Positions 8,346-16,468 of a stretch of 64,000 nt of DNA are shown here, piece after piece (position 1 is the stretch's first letter; each line of letters begins with the position of its first letter). The position numbers and the translations under genes are program-made. The stretch spans positions 4,423,501 to 4,487,500 of the forward strand of contig NZ_CP022655.2 in NCBI RefSeq assembly GCF_002243345.2, read 5' to 3'. Origin of the DNA: Paenibacillus sp. RUD330 (GTDB lineage Bacteria; Bacillota; Bacilli; Paenibacillales; Paenibacillaceae). The notes beneath the pieces are model-generated. The model ran no database searches and was not told the origin of the DNA. It worked only from the letters and a program-made list of their open reading frames with translations.

Positions 8346-8732
8346 TCAGCTTCCTCTATAGCTGCTGTATCCGCCTGGAGCGACGAGCAGCGGAACATGG
8401 TAGTTCCCGCCCGAAGCCGTCACGGTGAAGCGGATCGGAATCTGCTCCAGAAACCGCTCCCCGGCCGCTCCAGTCCCTTCTTCCAAACCTTGCGCCGACC
8501 GCTCCAGGGACCGGAAGTAATCGCCTGCGAAAAACAGCAGCTCGTAAATGCCCGGCGTCAACGCTTCGCCCTCGAGCAGAGGCTGATCCAGCCTTCCGTC
8601 CACGTTCGTGGCGTTTTCCCGAATGATGCCTTTGCCGCCGGCGCCCTCCAGCCTCGCAAGCTGCAGCTTCATGCCTGCGGCCGGGCCGCCATGGGCCATG
8701 TCCAGCACATGGGTCGTCAATTTGCCTTCCAT
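8346..8732 (-). CDS. pucM: 5-hydroxyisourate hydrolase (transthyretin-like)
   Basis: A 128-residue transthyretin-like protein with the family hallmarks: LTTHVLD at the N-terminus (active-site His at 8), the HVPLL stretch and the C-terminal signature YRGS. It hydrolyses 5-hydroxyisourate, the product of urate oxidation, to OHCU and normally works as a cytoplasmic tetramer. GAGGAGGAG precedes the start. It follows the OHCU decarboxylase gene by 64 bp. It implies that the cell makes hydroxyisourate although no urate oxidase gene lies in the window. Confidence 0.95.
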   Translation of the reverse strand: MEGKLTTHVLDMAHGGPAAGMKLQLARLEGAGGKGIIRENATNVDGRLDQPLLEGEALTPGIYELLFFAGDYFRSLERSAQGLEEGTGAAGERFLEQIPIRFTVTASGGNYHVPLLVAPGGYSSYRGS

Positions 8733-8796
8733 TCAAGCTCCTCCTCGATCGCCCTTGTTTCGTCGCGGCTGCTCCCCCTCTCGCGGCGGACTGCCG

Positions 8797-9303
8797 TCAT
8801 TCCGAGATCAGATCAGCGAGCCGGAAGCCGGTTATGCGCGCGATTTCCCGCAGCGCCTGGTCGAGCTCCTCTCCGCGCTCCCTGCCCGCGCGCTCGGCCA
8901 GCGAGGAGAGGATGTCGTCCTTGCTCTTGCCCCGCACGGCCAAAATGAACGGAAAGTCGAAGCGGCCCATATAGTCCCGGTTCAGCGAGTTGAACCGCTC
9001 GTATTCCTCCGCGCTCAGGCTGTCCAGCCCCGCTCCCTTCTGCTCCGATACGGACAGATCGCTCATCGCCAGCTTCGCGCCGAGATCGGGATGGCAGCGC
9101 AGCAGCGCCAGCACCTTCCCTTCCGGCGCGCTCCGGGCGGCATTCACCATGGCCGCATGCAGCTCCTCCGCGGATTCGAACGGCCGCAGCGGCTCCACTG
9201 CCCCGGCTACCCAGGGAGAATGCTCGAAGATGCCGCCAAGAGCTTCCACGAAGGCTGCGGCAGGCAATCCGTTCAGCTGTTCCAGCGTCCATTCCGCGCT
9301 CAC
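8797..9303 (-). CDS. uraD: OHCU decarboxylase
   Basis: 2-oxo-4-hydroxy-4-carboxy-5-ureidoimidazoline decarboxylase, which produces S-(+)-allantoin. Family motifs are HSPWVA (H28), LLRCHPDLGAKLA (H71) and NRDYMGRFDFPFILAVRG. The preferred start is a GTG whose bases overlap the TGA of the guanine deaminase gene, giving 168 residues, with GAGGGA about nine bases upstream. In Bacillus subtilis this domain is fused to urate oxidase in PucL; here it stands alone with no uricase domain attached or adjacent. Confidence 0.93.
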   Translation of the reverse strand: MSAEWTLEQLNGLPAAAFVEALGGIFEHSPWVAGAVEPLRPFESAEELHAAMVNAARSAPEGKVLALLRCHPDLGAKLAMSDLSVSEQKGAGLDSLSAEEYERFNSLNRDYMGRFDFPFILAVRGKSKDDILSSLAERAGRERGEELDQALREIARITGFRLADLISE

Positions 9304-9782
9304 GACCAGTATCCCTCGTGGACGGCGACGACCGCTGCCTCGATTTCGGCGAACGGGCCGATGACCGTCACCGGCTTGCTTCCGGCCGCGAACACTTCCC
9401 GGCACGGCAGATCGAGCGTCGGATTCTGCTCGTCGTCGCCGGTCATTTCCAGCAGCCGCTTCTCGCTGATGCCGTAGACGACCGTTCCGAGATTGCCCCA
9501 ATAGATCGATCCCGCGCACATGGCGCAGGGCTCGACCGTCGTGTACATGACGCAGTCCCACAGGAACTTCCTGTCATAGACGGCGGAGGCCCGCTCCATC
9601 AGCGTCGTTTCCGCATGGCCGGTGCAATTGCTCTCCGTAATCTCGATGTTGCCTTGCTCCAGCAGCACACGGCCCTCCTTATCGACCAGAATCGCACCGA
9701 ACGGCGTGTTGCCCGCCGCCCTCGCCCGCTTCGACACCTCGACTGCGCGCTGCAAATAAAGCAGATGGTCTCTTGGCTCCAT
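9300..9782 (-). CDS. guaD: Guanine deaminase (cytidine deaminase fold)
   Basis: A 160-residue CDA-fold nucleobase deaminase. Zinc ligands and the catalytic Glu are HAE (H56, E58) and PCAMC (C86, C89). The size, the SIYWGNLGTVVYGIS segment and the location beside xanthine dehydrogenase genes indicate guanine to xanthine conversion, feeding the pathway. The gene starts 60 bp after the pucE stop and overlaps the start of uraD. A broader nucleoside deaminase role is possible but less likely in this context. Confidence 0.9.
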   Translation of the reverse strand: MEPRDHLLYLQRAVEVSKRARAAGNTPFGAILVDKEGRVLLEQGNIEITESNCTGHAETTLMERASAVYDRKFLWDCVMYTTVEPCAMCAGSIYWGNLGTVVYGISEKRLLEMTGDDEQNPTLDLPCREVFAAGSKPVTVIGPFAEIEAAVVAVHEGYWS

Positions 9783-9842
9783 TCCTTTTCATCTCCTGAC
9801 TTCTCTATCGTTATAGGGCCGGTCCGCCCTTCCGGCTTCGGC

Positions 9843-10487
9843 CTATTCGGCGGGCGGCATCTCCGCCATTCCTTCCGAGGCTCTGCACACCGCACGGAAT
9901 ATGCTTCCGTACCCCGTGCAGCGGCAAATATTGCCTGCCAGCGCCTCCTCCGTCTCCAACCGGCTCGGGCAGCGATTATGCTCCAGCAGCGAAGAAACGG
10001 AGATGACCATTCCCGGCGTGCAGTAGCCGCATTGAAAGCCTCCTTCTTGAAGAAAAGCCGCCTTGACCCGGCCGGCCCGCTCTCCCTGCAGCCCCTCGAT
10101 CGTCACCAGATCCGCGCCGCTGCATTGGTAGGCCGACAGCAGGCAGCTGTTGACCGGCTCTCCGTCCAGCAGCACCATGCAGGCTCCGCATCGTCCGATC
10201 TCGCAGGAGCGCTTGGTTCCCGTTAGGCCCAGCTCCTCCCGGAGAACCGCAAGCATGCGGCGGGCGGGCCATGTCCCGATCGTCCGCTCTTCGCCGTTGA
10301 GGCGGAACTTCAGCTCGAACGTCGGCTCCCCGCTGTCTCCCTCCTTCGCGGGCTTCGACATGGAGAGGACTTGCGGCCCGCTCTCTTCCGCTGTCCGTTC
10401 ATCCTGGATTGAAGCCGCTGCCGAATGCCTTTTGATTTCCAGCTTCGCCTCGCCCTCGGGATATCTCGGGCTGTTGTTATCGAGCAT
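9843..10487 (-). CDS. pucE: Xanthine dehydrogenase 2Fe-2S subunit
   Basis: This 214-residue protein carries both 2Fe-2S centres of the xanthine oxidase family: a plant-ferredoxin-type cluster (C95, C100, C103, C115) and the helical-domain cluster (C153, C156, C188, C190). It passes electrons from the molybdenum subunit to the FAD subunit. The N-terminal 50 or so residues are a hydrophilic extension compared with typical proteins of about 160 residues. The start is nevertheless well supported by AAGGAGG eight bases upstream; it overlaps the pucD stop by 11 bp. A shorter start at MSKPAKEGD is an alternative. Confidence 0.92.
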   Translation of the reverse strand: MLDNNSPRYPEGEAKLEIKRHSAAASIQDERTAEESGPQVLSMSKPAKEGDSGEPTFELKFRLNGEERTIGTWPARRMLAVLREELGLTGTKRSCEIGRCGACMVLLDGEPVNSCLLSAYQCSGADLVTIEGLQGERAGRVKAAFLQEGGFQCGYCTPGMVISVSSLLEHNRCPSRLETEEALAGNICRCTGYGSIFRAVCRASEGMAEMPPAE

Positions 10488-12792
10488 CCGCTTCGCCTCC
10501 TTCCGCTTCCGCTTGCAGCTCTCCCTGGAAAGACCGCTGGAGCAGCTCCGGCTGCACCGGAAGCTTCCTCGCTCTGATGCCGGTCGCTTGCCGGATCGCA
10601 GCCGCGATGGCGGGAGCGAGCGCGACCGAGCCGATTTCCCCGACTCCGCGGGGACCGTAGGCGTCGTCCTCGGGCAGCTCCTCGATGGCCTCCACCGTCA
10701 ACCGCCCGCTGTCCGCCGCCGTCGGCACGAGATACGTATCGAGATTGCGGGTCAGGTAACGCCCCTCTTCCATGACGGCATCCTCGCTCAGCGCGAAGCC
10801 TAGCGCCATGGAGGCTCCTCCTTCGATCTGCCCGAGATAGCCTTGCGGATTGGCGACGGGACCGGCGGCTACGGCATGGTACTGGTCGGTCACCTTGACC
10901 CGGCCGGTCAGCAGGTCCACCTCCACCCGCGCCGCCACTGCGGCGTACGTGTAGAGGAAGTGGGCTCCGACATGCTTTTTCGTCGTGACGGGATAATGGA
11001 ACGTCGTCTCGCAGCGCAGCGTCCGGCCCGAAGCTCGGAGGCGCTGCGACAGCTCCCGGTAAGAGAGGACCAGCCCGCCCTGCCGATCGCAGACTCCTCC
11101 CTCGCCGGTCTCCAGCTCCTCGGACCGAAGGCCCGAAGCGTCGGATGCCTCTTCCTTGAGGCGCCGCGTCAGCTCCGGATGAAGCCTGCGCAGCGCCATC
11201 CACATCATGCTCGTCGCGCGTGAGGCCGTGCTGGAGCCGCTGTTCGGAACCTTGTCGGTGTCTCCGATGACGATGCGCACGTCTGCGGCCCCGAACCCGA
11301 ACTGCTCGATCAGCATCCCCTGCAGCGTGGCGATCAGTCCTTGGCCGAATTCCTCGTAGCCGAAAACCGCCTCGATCACGCCATCCTCAGCAAGCTGCAG
11401 AATGCCTCCCGCCGGATCGGGAATGCCGTAGCCGAGACCGGCTCCATGCATCGTGATCGCGGCTCCGATGCCGGTCCGGATCCACGGCTTTTTGCGTGGG
11501 CTTGAATCTTTCCGCTCCAGCGTCTGCCGGCGCTGCCTCCAAAGCGGGCTGCGCTCCAACGCTTCCCACACCTGCCGCGCTCCCTCCGTCTGCGCGATCG
11601 GCTGCCCGAGCGGTCCGGGATCCCCCGTGCGGCGCATGTTGAGGCGCCTGAACTCCCATGGATCCATTCCATGCAGCTCCGCCAGCTCATCCATCTGCCC
11701 CTCCAGGGCGAAGATCGCCTGATTGCCGCCAAAGCCGCGGAATTCCCCGGATACGCCGTTGTTCGTATAAACCGCCGAGCCCTCCACATCGAGGTTCGGA
11801 TGAAGATAAGGTCCGATCACATGCTCGGTTGAGAAATTGAGCACCTCGGCCCCCAGCGTGGCGTAAGCCCCCGTATCGGATAAAATGCGGGCCCGGTGGG
11901 CCAGCAGCCTGCCGTCCTTTCCGATGCCCGTCTTCATGGAGATGATCATCGGATGGCGCTTCAGCCCGGCCCGGACGGACTCCATGCGGGAATTGTGCAG
12001 GCGCACGGGCCGGCCTGTCGCCAGCGCGAGCAGGCAGCCGTACGGCTGGACGTTCAGCTCGTCCTTGCCTCCGAAGGAGCCGCCGATCGGGCTGGATACG
12101 ACGCGGATCCGCTCCTCCTCCCAATTCAGGATGCGAGCCAGCTGCATCCGGTCCATAAGGCCGTGCTGAGTCGCCGAATACACGGTCAGCCTGCCATCCT
12201 TCTCCGGAATGAAGAGGCCGCCCTCGGTTTCCATGTAGGTATGCATCTGGCGGGGAGTGGAATAGACATTCTCGACGATATGATGGCATCCGGCAAAAGC
12301 CGCCTCCGCATCGCCCGTCCTGTATTCCGTCCGATGCAGCAGATTGCCGTCCTCATGCAGGCGCGGGGCGTCCTCCTCGAGAGACTGCGCAGGATCGCTC
12401 AGCACCGGCAGCGGCTCGTAGTCGACCTCTATGAGGGCGAGCGCGGCTTCCGCCAGCTCGTCGCTGTCCGCGGCGACTGCCGCCAATGCGTCCCCGATAT
12501 ACCGGACCCGGTCCTCGCAGAACACGGGCTGATGGGGAAAAGCGATGCCGAACCGGTTCAGGCCCGGCACGTCCTTATGGGTAAGCACCGCATGCACGCC
12601 GGGCAATGCCAGCGCCTTGCCGATGAAGATCGACTTGATCGCCGCATGGGGATGGGCGCTTCGAAGAACGCGTCCGCACAGCGCGTCCGGAAGCTGCATG
12701 TCGGTCAAATACGTCAGCCTTCCGTTCACCTTGTCCGGACCGTCCGGCCGGGTCCGCCAGCGCTCTCCGCTGGACTCACGGTCAAGAATCAT
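10477..12792 (-). CDS. pucD: Xanthine dehydrogenase molybdopterin-binding subunit
   Basis: The catalytic subunit, 771 residues, with the two aldehyde oxidase/xanthine dehydrogenase domains: an N-terminal a/b hammerhead (RPDGPDKVNGRLTYLTD) and the large molybdenum-cofactor domain with GGSFGGKDE and the C-terminal GVGEIGSVALAP, which holds the active-site Glu. It oxidises hypoxanthine and xanthine to urate. Its gene is separated from the FAD-subunit gene upstream by a 310-bp spacer carrying repeats. AGGAGAGGG precedes the ATG. Cofactor supply is suggested by the xdhC- and mocA-like genes further upstream. Confidence 0.93.
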   Translation of the reverse strand: MILDRESSGERWRTRPDGPDKVNGRLTYLTDMQLPDALCGRVLRSAHPHAAIKSIFIGKALALPGVHAVLTHKDVPGLNRFGIAFPHQPVFCEDRVRYIGDALAAVAADSDELAEAALALIEVDYEPLPVLSDPAQSLEEDAPRLHEDGNLLHRTEYRTGDAEAAFAGCHHIVENVYSTPRQMHTYMETEGGLFIPEKDGRLTVYSATQHGLMDRMQLARILNWEEERIRVVSSPIGGSFGGKDELNVQPYGCLLALATGRPVRLHNSRMESVRAGLKRHPMIISMKTGIGKDGRLLAHRARILSDTGAYATLGAEVLNFSTEHVIGPYLHPNLDVEGSAVYTNNGVSGEFRGFGGNQAIFALEGQMDELAELHGMDPWEFRRLNMRRTGDPGPLGQPIAQTEGARQVWEALERSPLWRQRRQTLERKDSSPRKKPWIRTGIGAAITMHGAGLGYGIPDPAGGILQLAEDGVIEAVFGYEEFGQGLIATLQGMLIEQFGFGAADVRIVIGDTDKVPNSGSSTASRATSMMWMALRRLHPELTRRLKEEASDASGLRSEELETGEGGVCDRQGGLVLSYRELSQRLRASGRTLRCETTFHYPVTTKKHVGAHFLYTYAAVAARVEVDLLTGRVKVTDQYHAVAAGPVANPQGYLGQIEGGASMALGFALSEDAVMEEGRYLTRNLDTYLVPTAADSGRLTVEAIEELPEDDAYGPRGVGEIGSVALAPAIAAAIRQATGIRARKLPVQPELLQRSFQGELQAEAEGGEADAR

Positions 12793-12810
12793 CGCGTCCC
12801 TCTCCTTCTT

Positions 12811-12904
12811 AAAACGAATGGCTAGACTATGGAGCGGGAGCTGGAACTCCGAAAACGGATGGCTAGACTGTCGAGCGGAGCTGGAACTCTGAAAACGGAT
12901 GGCT
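12811..12904. repeat. Tandem 40/41-bp intergenic repeat
   Basis: Two full copies and a partial third of a unit beginning AAAACGRATGGCTAGACT lie at 12811, 12852 and 12892. The first two copies differ at about five positions. The unit is noncoding and sits directly upstream of the pucD ribosome binding site. Confidence 0.88.
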
Positions 12905-12918
12905 CCTCCGATCGCTGT

Positions 12919-12970
12919 TGAAGACGGATTTCATGATTTTCCACCCCTGATAAGGGGAAATCCGTCTTCA
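12919..12970. repeat. Nested inverted repeat in the pucC-pucD spacer
   Basis: A perfect 13-bp inverted repeat, TGAAGACGGATTT (12919-12931) and its complement at 12958-12970, encloses a second inverted repeat CCCCT (12944-12948) / AGGGG (12953-12957). It forms a long two-part hairpin with no T-run, so it is not a standard terminator. With the adjacent 41-bp repeats it looks like a composite interspersed repeat. The rest of the spacer to 13102 shows no gene. Confidence 0.8.
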
Positions 12971-13102
12971 AAGGCGAACGCTGCCGCTTCTCCAGAGCAC
13001 ATCCGTTCTTCTCCGTATCCCTTCTCCAGCAGTTGCGGCTGCAGGCTCTCCGTACGGGCGGCAGCTTCGTCCGCCGTTCACACCTACGGCTGAAGCCGGA
13101 AG

Positions 13103-14008
13103 TCAGCTTCCGCTCCAGGCCTCCCACACGGCTGCCGCAGCAAGATTGGCCGCCGTCCGCCGCCGGTAATCGGCATCCGCGAAGACGTCGCCGGCAGGCA
13201 GGAACTCGGCCAGCGCCGCAGCATGCGCGGCAGCGGCGGCTTCGGCCGCGCCAGCGCCGCCGGCAATGGCGCCGAGAGCGGCCCGCTCCGCAAGGCGAAG
13301 CCGCTGCGGGATGCAGGAGCCGCCGCCGGCGGCAAGCCGCAGCGCGGGCTGTCCGCCCTGCTCCGGTTGCATCGTTCCCGTCGCGGCGAAGCTGACGAGC
13401 GACGGAGTGAACGACTCGCGGCGCCCGACCTTGCGCCAGCAATGCCAGACGCCCGCAGCCTGCGGCTCCGCCCGGCTCTGCCGAAGCCGGATTCCGGCCA
13501 GCAGCCGCCGTTCCGGCTCCGCCGAGGAGCGGCGCTCATCGAGCCATTCATCCAGCGGCTGATCGGCCAGCCCGGCTCCGTCATACCAGAGGAGTCCGGC
13601 TTCCAGCGCCAGCAGCGCCGGAAGCGAGTCCCCGATCGCCGAGGCGGCATTGCCGCCCAGCGTGCCGAGGCTGCGGATGCCCGGGCCCCCGATCGTGCCG
13701 ACAGCCTCATGCAGCAGCGGCCAGCGCTCGCGGATGGGCACAGAACGCTTTACGGCCGCAAGCGTAGCCTGCGAGCCGACAAGGATTCCTTCGGAATCGG
13801 CCGCGATGTCCGCAAGCCCGGGTATTCCTCTCAAGTCCAGCAAATACGGCGGGAGCGGCGCTCCGTTTTCCCACTGCGTCCGCAGCAGGGAGCCTCCGGA
13901 CACCGGCACGGACGCCGCTCCCCGGCCGGCCCGGAGCAGCCAGGCTTCCTGCAGCGACTTCGGCTTCAGAAGCGCCGGCTGCATGCCGGGCATGGATTGA
14001 ACCGCCAT
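13103..14008 (-). CDS. pucC: Xanthine dehydrogenase FAD-binding subunit
   Basis: A 301-residue FAD-binding subunit of the xanthine dehydrogenase family, which re-oxidises the enzyme by passing electrons to the final acceptor. The FAD loop IGGPGIRSLGTLGGNAASA is clear (about 111-129), as is the N-terminal LLKPKSLQEAWLL segment. The start MAVQSMPG has AAGGAGG with a seven-base spacer. The C-terminal third is unusually Ala-rich. It is separated from pucD by repeat-bearing spacer and from the ABC permease gene by 89 bp. Confidence 0.92.
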   Translation of the reverse strand: MAVQSMPGMQPALLKPKSLQEAWLLRAGRGAASVPVSGGSLLRTQWENGAPLPPYLLDLRGIPGLADIAADSEGILVGSQATLAAVKRSVPIRERWPLLHEAVGTIGGPGIRSLGTLGGNAASAIGDSLPALLALEAGLLWYDGAGLADQPLDEWLDERRSSAEPERRLLAGIRLRQSRAEPQAAGVWHCWRKVGRRESFTPSLVSFAATGTMQPEQGGQPALRLAAGGGSCIPQRLRLAERAALGAIAGGAGAAEAAAAAHAAALAEFLPAGDVFADADYRRRTAANLAAAAVWEAWSGS

Positions 14009-14097
14009 GTCTTTTCCTCCTTCCGGCACGGAATGAACGCCGTGCCCCATGCATGCCTTTCGCGGCCGAACCCCCGGCCCCTCAGTCCTGGATATCC

Positions 14098-15027
14098 TTA
14101 CAGGCGCTGCTCCCGAATGTACGGGCTGCCCAGCGCTTCGGGCGAGCCGGACGGCTTGCCGCGGTTGCGCCAGCCTAGATACATGAGCACGAGAATCGTG
14201 ACGACGTACGGAATCATTTTCAGGAAATACGACGGAATTGCGGTGCCCTCCAGCTGGATGCGGAAGCCGAGCGAGTCCAGCGCCCCGAAGAAGTAGGCGC
14301 ACAGCAAGGCGCGCAGCGGATTCCAGCGGGCGAAGATGATGAGCGCCACGGCGATCCAGCCTCTGCCTGCCGTCATGCCTTCGTTCCAGACCGGCGAATA
14401 GACGAGCAGCAGATCCGCTCCGGCCAGCCCGATCAGGACGGCTCCCGCCGTGACGTACAGGTAGCGGGACAGCTGGACGCGGATGCCCATGACGTCCGCA
14501 GTCGCCGGATTGTCGCCCATCGCCCGCAAATGCAGTCCCCAGGAGGTTCGGTGGATGAGCAGATGCAAGAGGACGGCAAGCGCGAAGCTTGCCCAGGTGA
14601 ACACATCCAGATGCGCGAACAAGTCGCCTAGCACCGGCACGCCGTCCAGGAAAGCCAGATTCACCTTCGGCACCGGAGCCGGCATCGGCTGGCCGCTGAC
14701 CGGCTTGCCGAGGTAAGCGCTGAGGCCGGTGCCGAACAGCGTCATTGCGAGGCCCGTGACGATATGGTTGGCCCGCAGCGACACCGTCATGAAGGCATGG
14801 ATCAGGCCAAGCGCCGCCGAGACGCCGGCTGCCGCCAGCAGCGCCAGGCCAAGGCTCCCCGTCCGCAAGTAGAGCATGCAGGCGGTTACGGCGCCCATCA
14901 GCATGATGCCCTCAGTGCCGAGCTGGATGATGCCGGCGCGTTCGTTCAGAATTCCGCCCAGAGTCGCGATCAACAGCGGTGTGCCGGAAGCGATGGCGGC
15001 TGCAAGCAGCATGATGAGAAAATCCAT
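14098..15027 (-). CDS. ABC transporter permease, BMP/nucleoside type (NupQ-like)
   Basis: A 309-residue membrane protein with about eight to nine helices, of the branched-chain permease family that serves BMP-type nucleoside importers. Typical segments are GTEGIMLMGA and MGDNPATADVMGIRV, the coupling-loop region, near the middle. It pairs with the larger permease encoded 25 bp upstream. GGGAGG lies ten bases before the ATG. In this cluster it most likely carries purine nucleosides, purine bases or a breakdown intermediate such as allantoin. Confidence 0.9.
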   Translation of the reverse strand: MDFLIMLLAAAIASGTPLLIATLGGILNERAGIIQLGTEGIMLMGAVTACMLYLRTGSLGLALLAAAGVSAALGLIHAFMTVSLRANHIVTGLAMTLFGTGLSAYLGKPVSGQPMPAPVPKVNLAFLDGVPVLGDLFAHLDVFTWASFALAVLLHLLIHRTSWGLHLRAMGDNPATADVMGIRVQLSRYLYVTAGAVLIGLAGADLLLVYSPVWNEGMTAGRGWIAVALIIFARWNPLRALLCAYFFGALDSLGFRIQLEGTAIPSYFLKMIPYVVTILVLMYLGWRNRGKPSGSPEALGSPYIREQRL

Positions 15028-15052
15028 AGGTCGATAGCCTCCCGGCGCGGTG

Positions 15053-16468
15053 TCAGGCGGTGCGGCGGATTCGGAACTTGGCCGCCATGTCGCCTGCGAT
15101 GAGACAGAACAGGATCGCTCCTTGAATCATGGAAGAGATGGAGGAGGGCATGCCGATCGTCTGCACGCTGTAGCCTCCTACGATGAGGCCGCCGAAAAAG
15201 AACGAGGTGACGAGCAGTCCCGCCGGATGAAGCTTGGCGAGCCAGGCGACGATGATGGCGGTATAGCCGTAGCCGGGCGAGATGCCGTACATGAGCCGGT
15301 GGGCGACTCCCGACACCTCCGCCATGCCGGCGATGCCGGCGAGGCCGCCGCTGATGCCCATGACGATCAGGATATGGCGGCGGATGCTGATGCCCGCTCC
15401 CCGCGCCGCGTCGGGATTGGCTCCGATCAGCCTGAGCTCGTAGCCCCAGCGGGTGTAGCGGATCATGACCGCGTACAGGATGACGGCGCCGACGGCGAAC
15501 AGCAGCCCGAGATGAAGGCGGGAATCGCCCAGCACCGGCAGCGACTGGTTGTCGCCGAACATCGGCGTGCCGGGGAAGTTGAAGCCCTTGGGATCCTTCC
15601 ACGGACCGAAGACGACGTAATTCAGGCCGAGCAGGGCGATATAGTTCAGCATGAGCGAAGTGATGAGCTCGTTGACCTGGAAATACGTCCGCGGAATGGC
15701 GGTCAGCAGCCCCCAGAACGCTCCGGCGGCGATGCCCGCGGCCAGCATGCACGGAATCGACAGCCAGAGCGGCAAGTCCGGCATGTAGATCGTAACCGCG
15801 GTTGCGCCCATGGCGCCTGCGAGGAACTGCCCCTCCGCGCCGATGTTCCACACGGAGATCCGATAGGCGATCGAGACGCCTAGTCCGCACAGCAGCAGCG
15901 GAATCGCTTTGACGAGCGTTTCGGCAAGTCCGAATTCGGTGCCGAAGGCTCCACGGAACATTTTGGCGTATACGGTAACGGGGTTCATGCCGTTCGCCCC
16001 GATGAAGACGGCGCAAATGAGCAAGCCCATGAGGATGGAGACGACCGGCGTCCACCAGGGCGAGCCCTTGCCCGCCGGATCGATCTCCAGCCGGAACGGA
16101 AAGCGCGGCTTATCCGTCCCGGGCGCCCCCGAGGCGCTCGGACTTCCTGGCGGGGCTTCGGCGTATTGTGCCGATCCGCTCGCCGATGCCGCCTTTATCG
16201 GAGCTGCCAGGATATAGACGATGTCTCCCCCGGCGGAAGCCAGCATCTGCGCCCCCCTTGCCGGGGGCTGCTCCTGCCGACGCCGCTCCGCTGCCGCTCC
16301 GGCAGCCGCAGCGGAGCCCGATTCCTCCGGCATCACTTGCCTCCTCTGCGCCAAATCCGATCCGCCGGCCGAAGCGCTGCCCGGTTCCTCCGGCTTCGCA
16401 GCGTGCCTCTGCGCCATGGCCGCCCCGGCGGCCGAAGCGCCGACAGCGATGAATTTCAGCCTGCTCAT
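15053..16468 (-). CDS. ABC transporter permease with repetitive N-terminal extension (NupP-like)
   Basis: The permease core begins at about residue 122 (RFPFRLEIDPAGKGSPWW) and has about ten helices; IGAEGQFLAGA and LIGANPDAARGAGISIRRH are family motifs. It forms the channel with the second permease. Oddity: residues 1-120 are a hydrophilic Ala/Gly/Gln-rich extension not found in typical NupP proteins. It contains in-frame repeats of PEEPGSASAGG / PEESGSAAAAG type encoded by a 63-bp tandem DNA repeat. The extension is probably translated, because the ATG at its start has AAGGAGG and overlaps the ATPase stop by 4 bp. No signal peptide is evident. Confidence 0.88.
   Translation of the reverse strand: MSRLKFIAVGASAAGAAMAQRHAAKPEEPGSASAGGSDLAQRRQVMPEESGSAAAAGAAAERRRQEQPPARGAQMLASAGGDIVYILAAPIKAASASGSAQYAEAPPGSPSASGAPGTDKPRFPFRLEIDPAGKGSPWWTPVVSILMGLLICAVFIGANGMNPVTVYAKMFRGAFGTEFGLAETLVKAIPLLLCGLGVSIAYRISVWNIGAEGQFLAGAMGATAVTIYMPDLPLWLSIPCMLAAGIAAGAFWGLLTAIPRTYFQVNELITSLMLNYIALLGLNYVVFGPWKDPKGFNFPGTPMFGDNQSLPVLGDSRLHLGLLFAVGAVILYAVMIRYTRWGYELRLIGANPDAARGAGISIRRHILIVMGISGGLAGIAGMAEVSGVAHRLMYGISPGYGYTAIIVAWLAKLHPAGLLVTSFFFGGLIVGGYSVQTIGMPSSISSMIQGAILFCLIAGDMAAKFRIRRTA
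16319..16445. repeat. 63-bp imperfect tandem repeat in the permease 5' end
   Basis: The landmarks TTCCTCCGGC (16322 and 16385) and GGCCGAAGCGC (16367 and 16430) each recur 63 bp apart, exactly 21 codons. A more decayed copy may precede them near 16285-16318. The repeat encodes the Ala/Gly-rich N-terminal extension of the permease. Confidence 0.82.

Noticed and set aside
7059..8948. Long plus-strand open frame opposite the allantoinase gene
   Set aside because: It is an antisense shadow of allB, pucM and uraD caused by high GC content; it has Arg/His-rich composition and no family features. Other long frames opposite pucD, allC, the GGT-like gene, mmpL and yhgE were dropped for the same reason.
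12822..13442. Minus-strand frame across the pucC-pucD spacer
   Set aside because: It joins an out-of-frame reading of pucC to the intergenic repeats and has no start signal.
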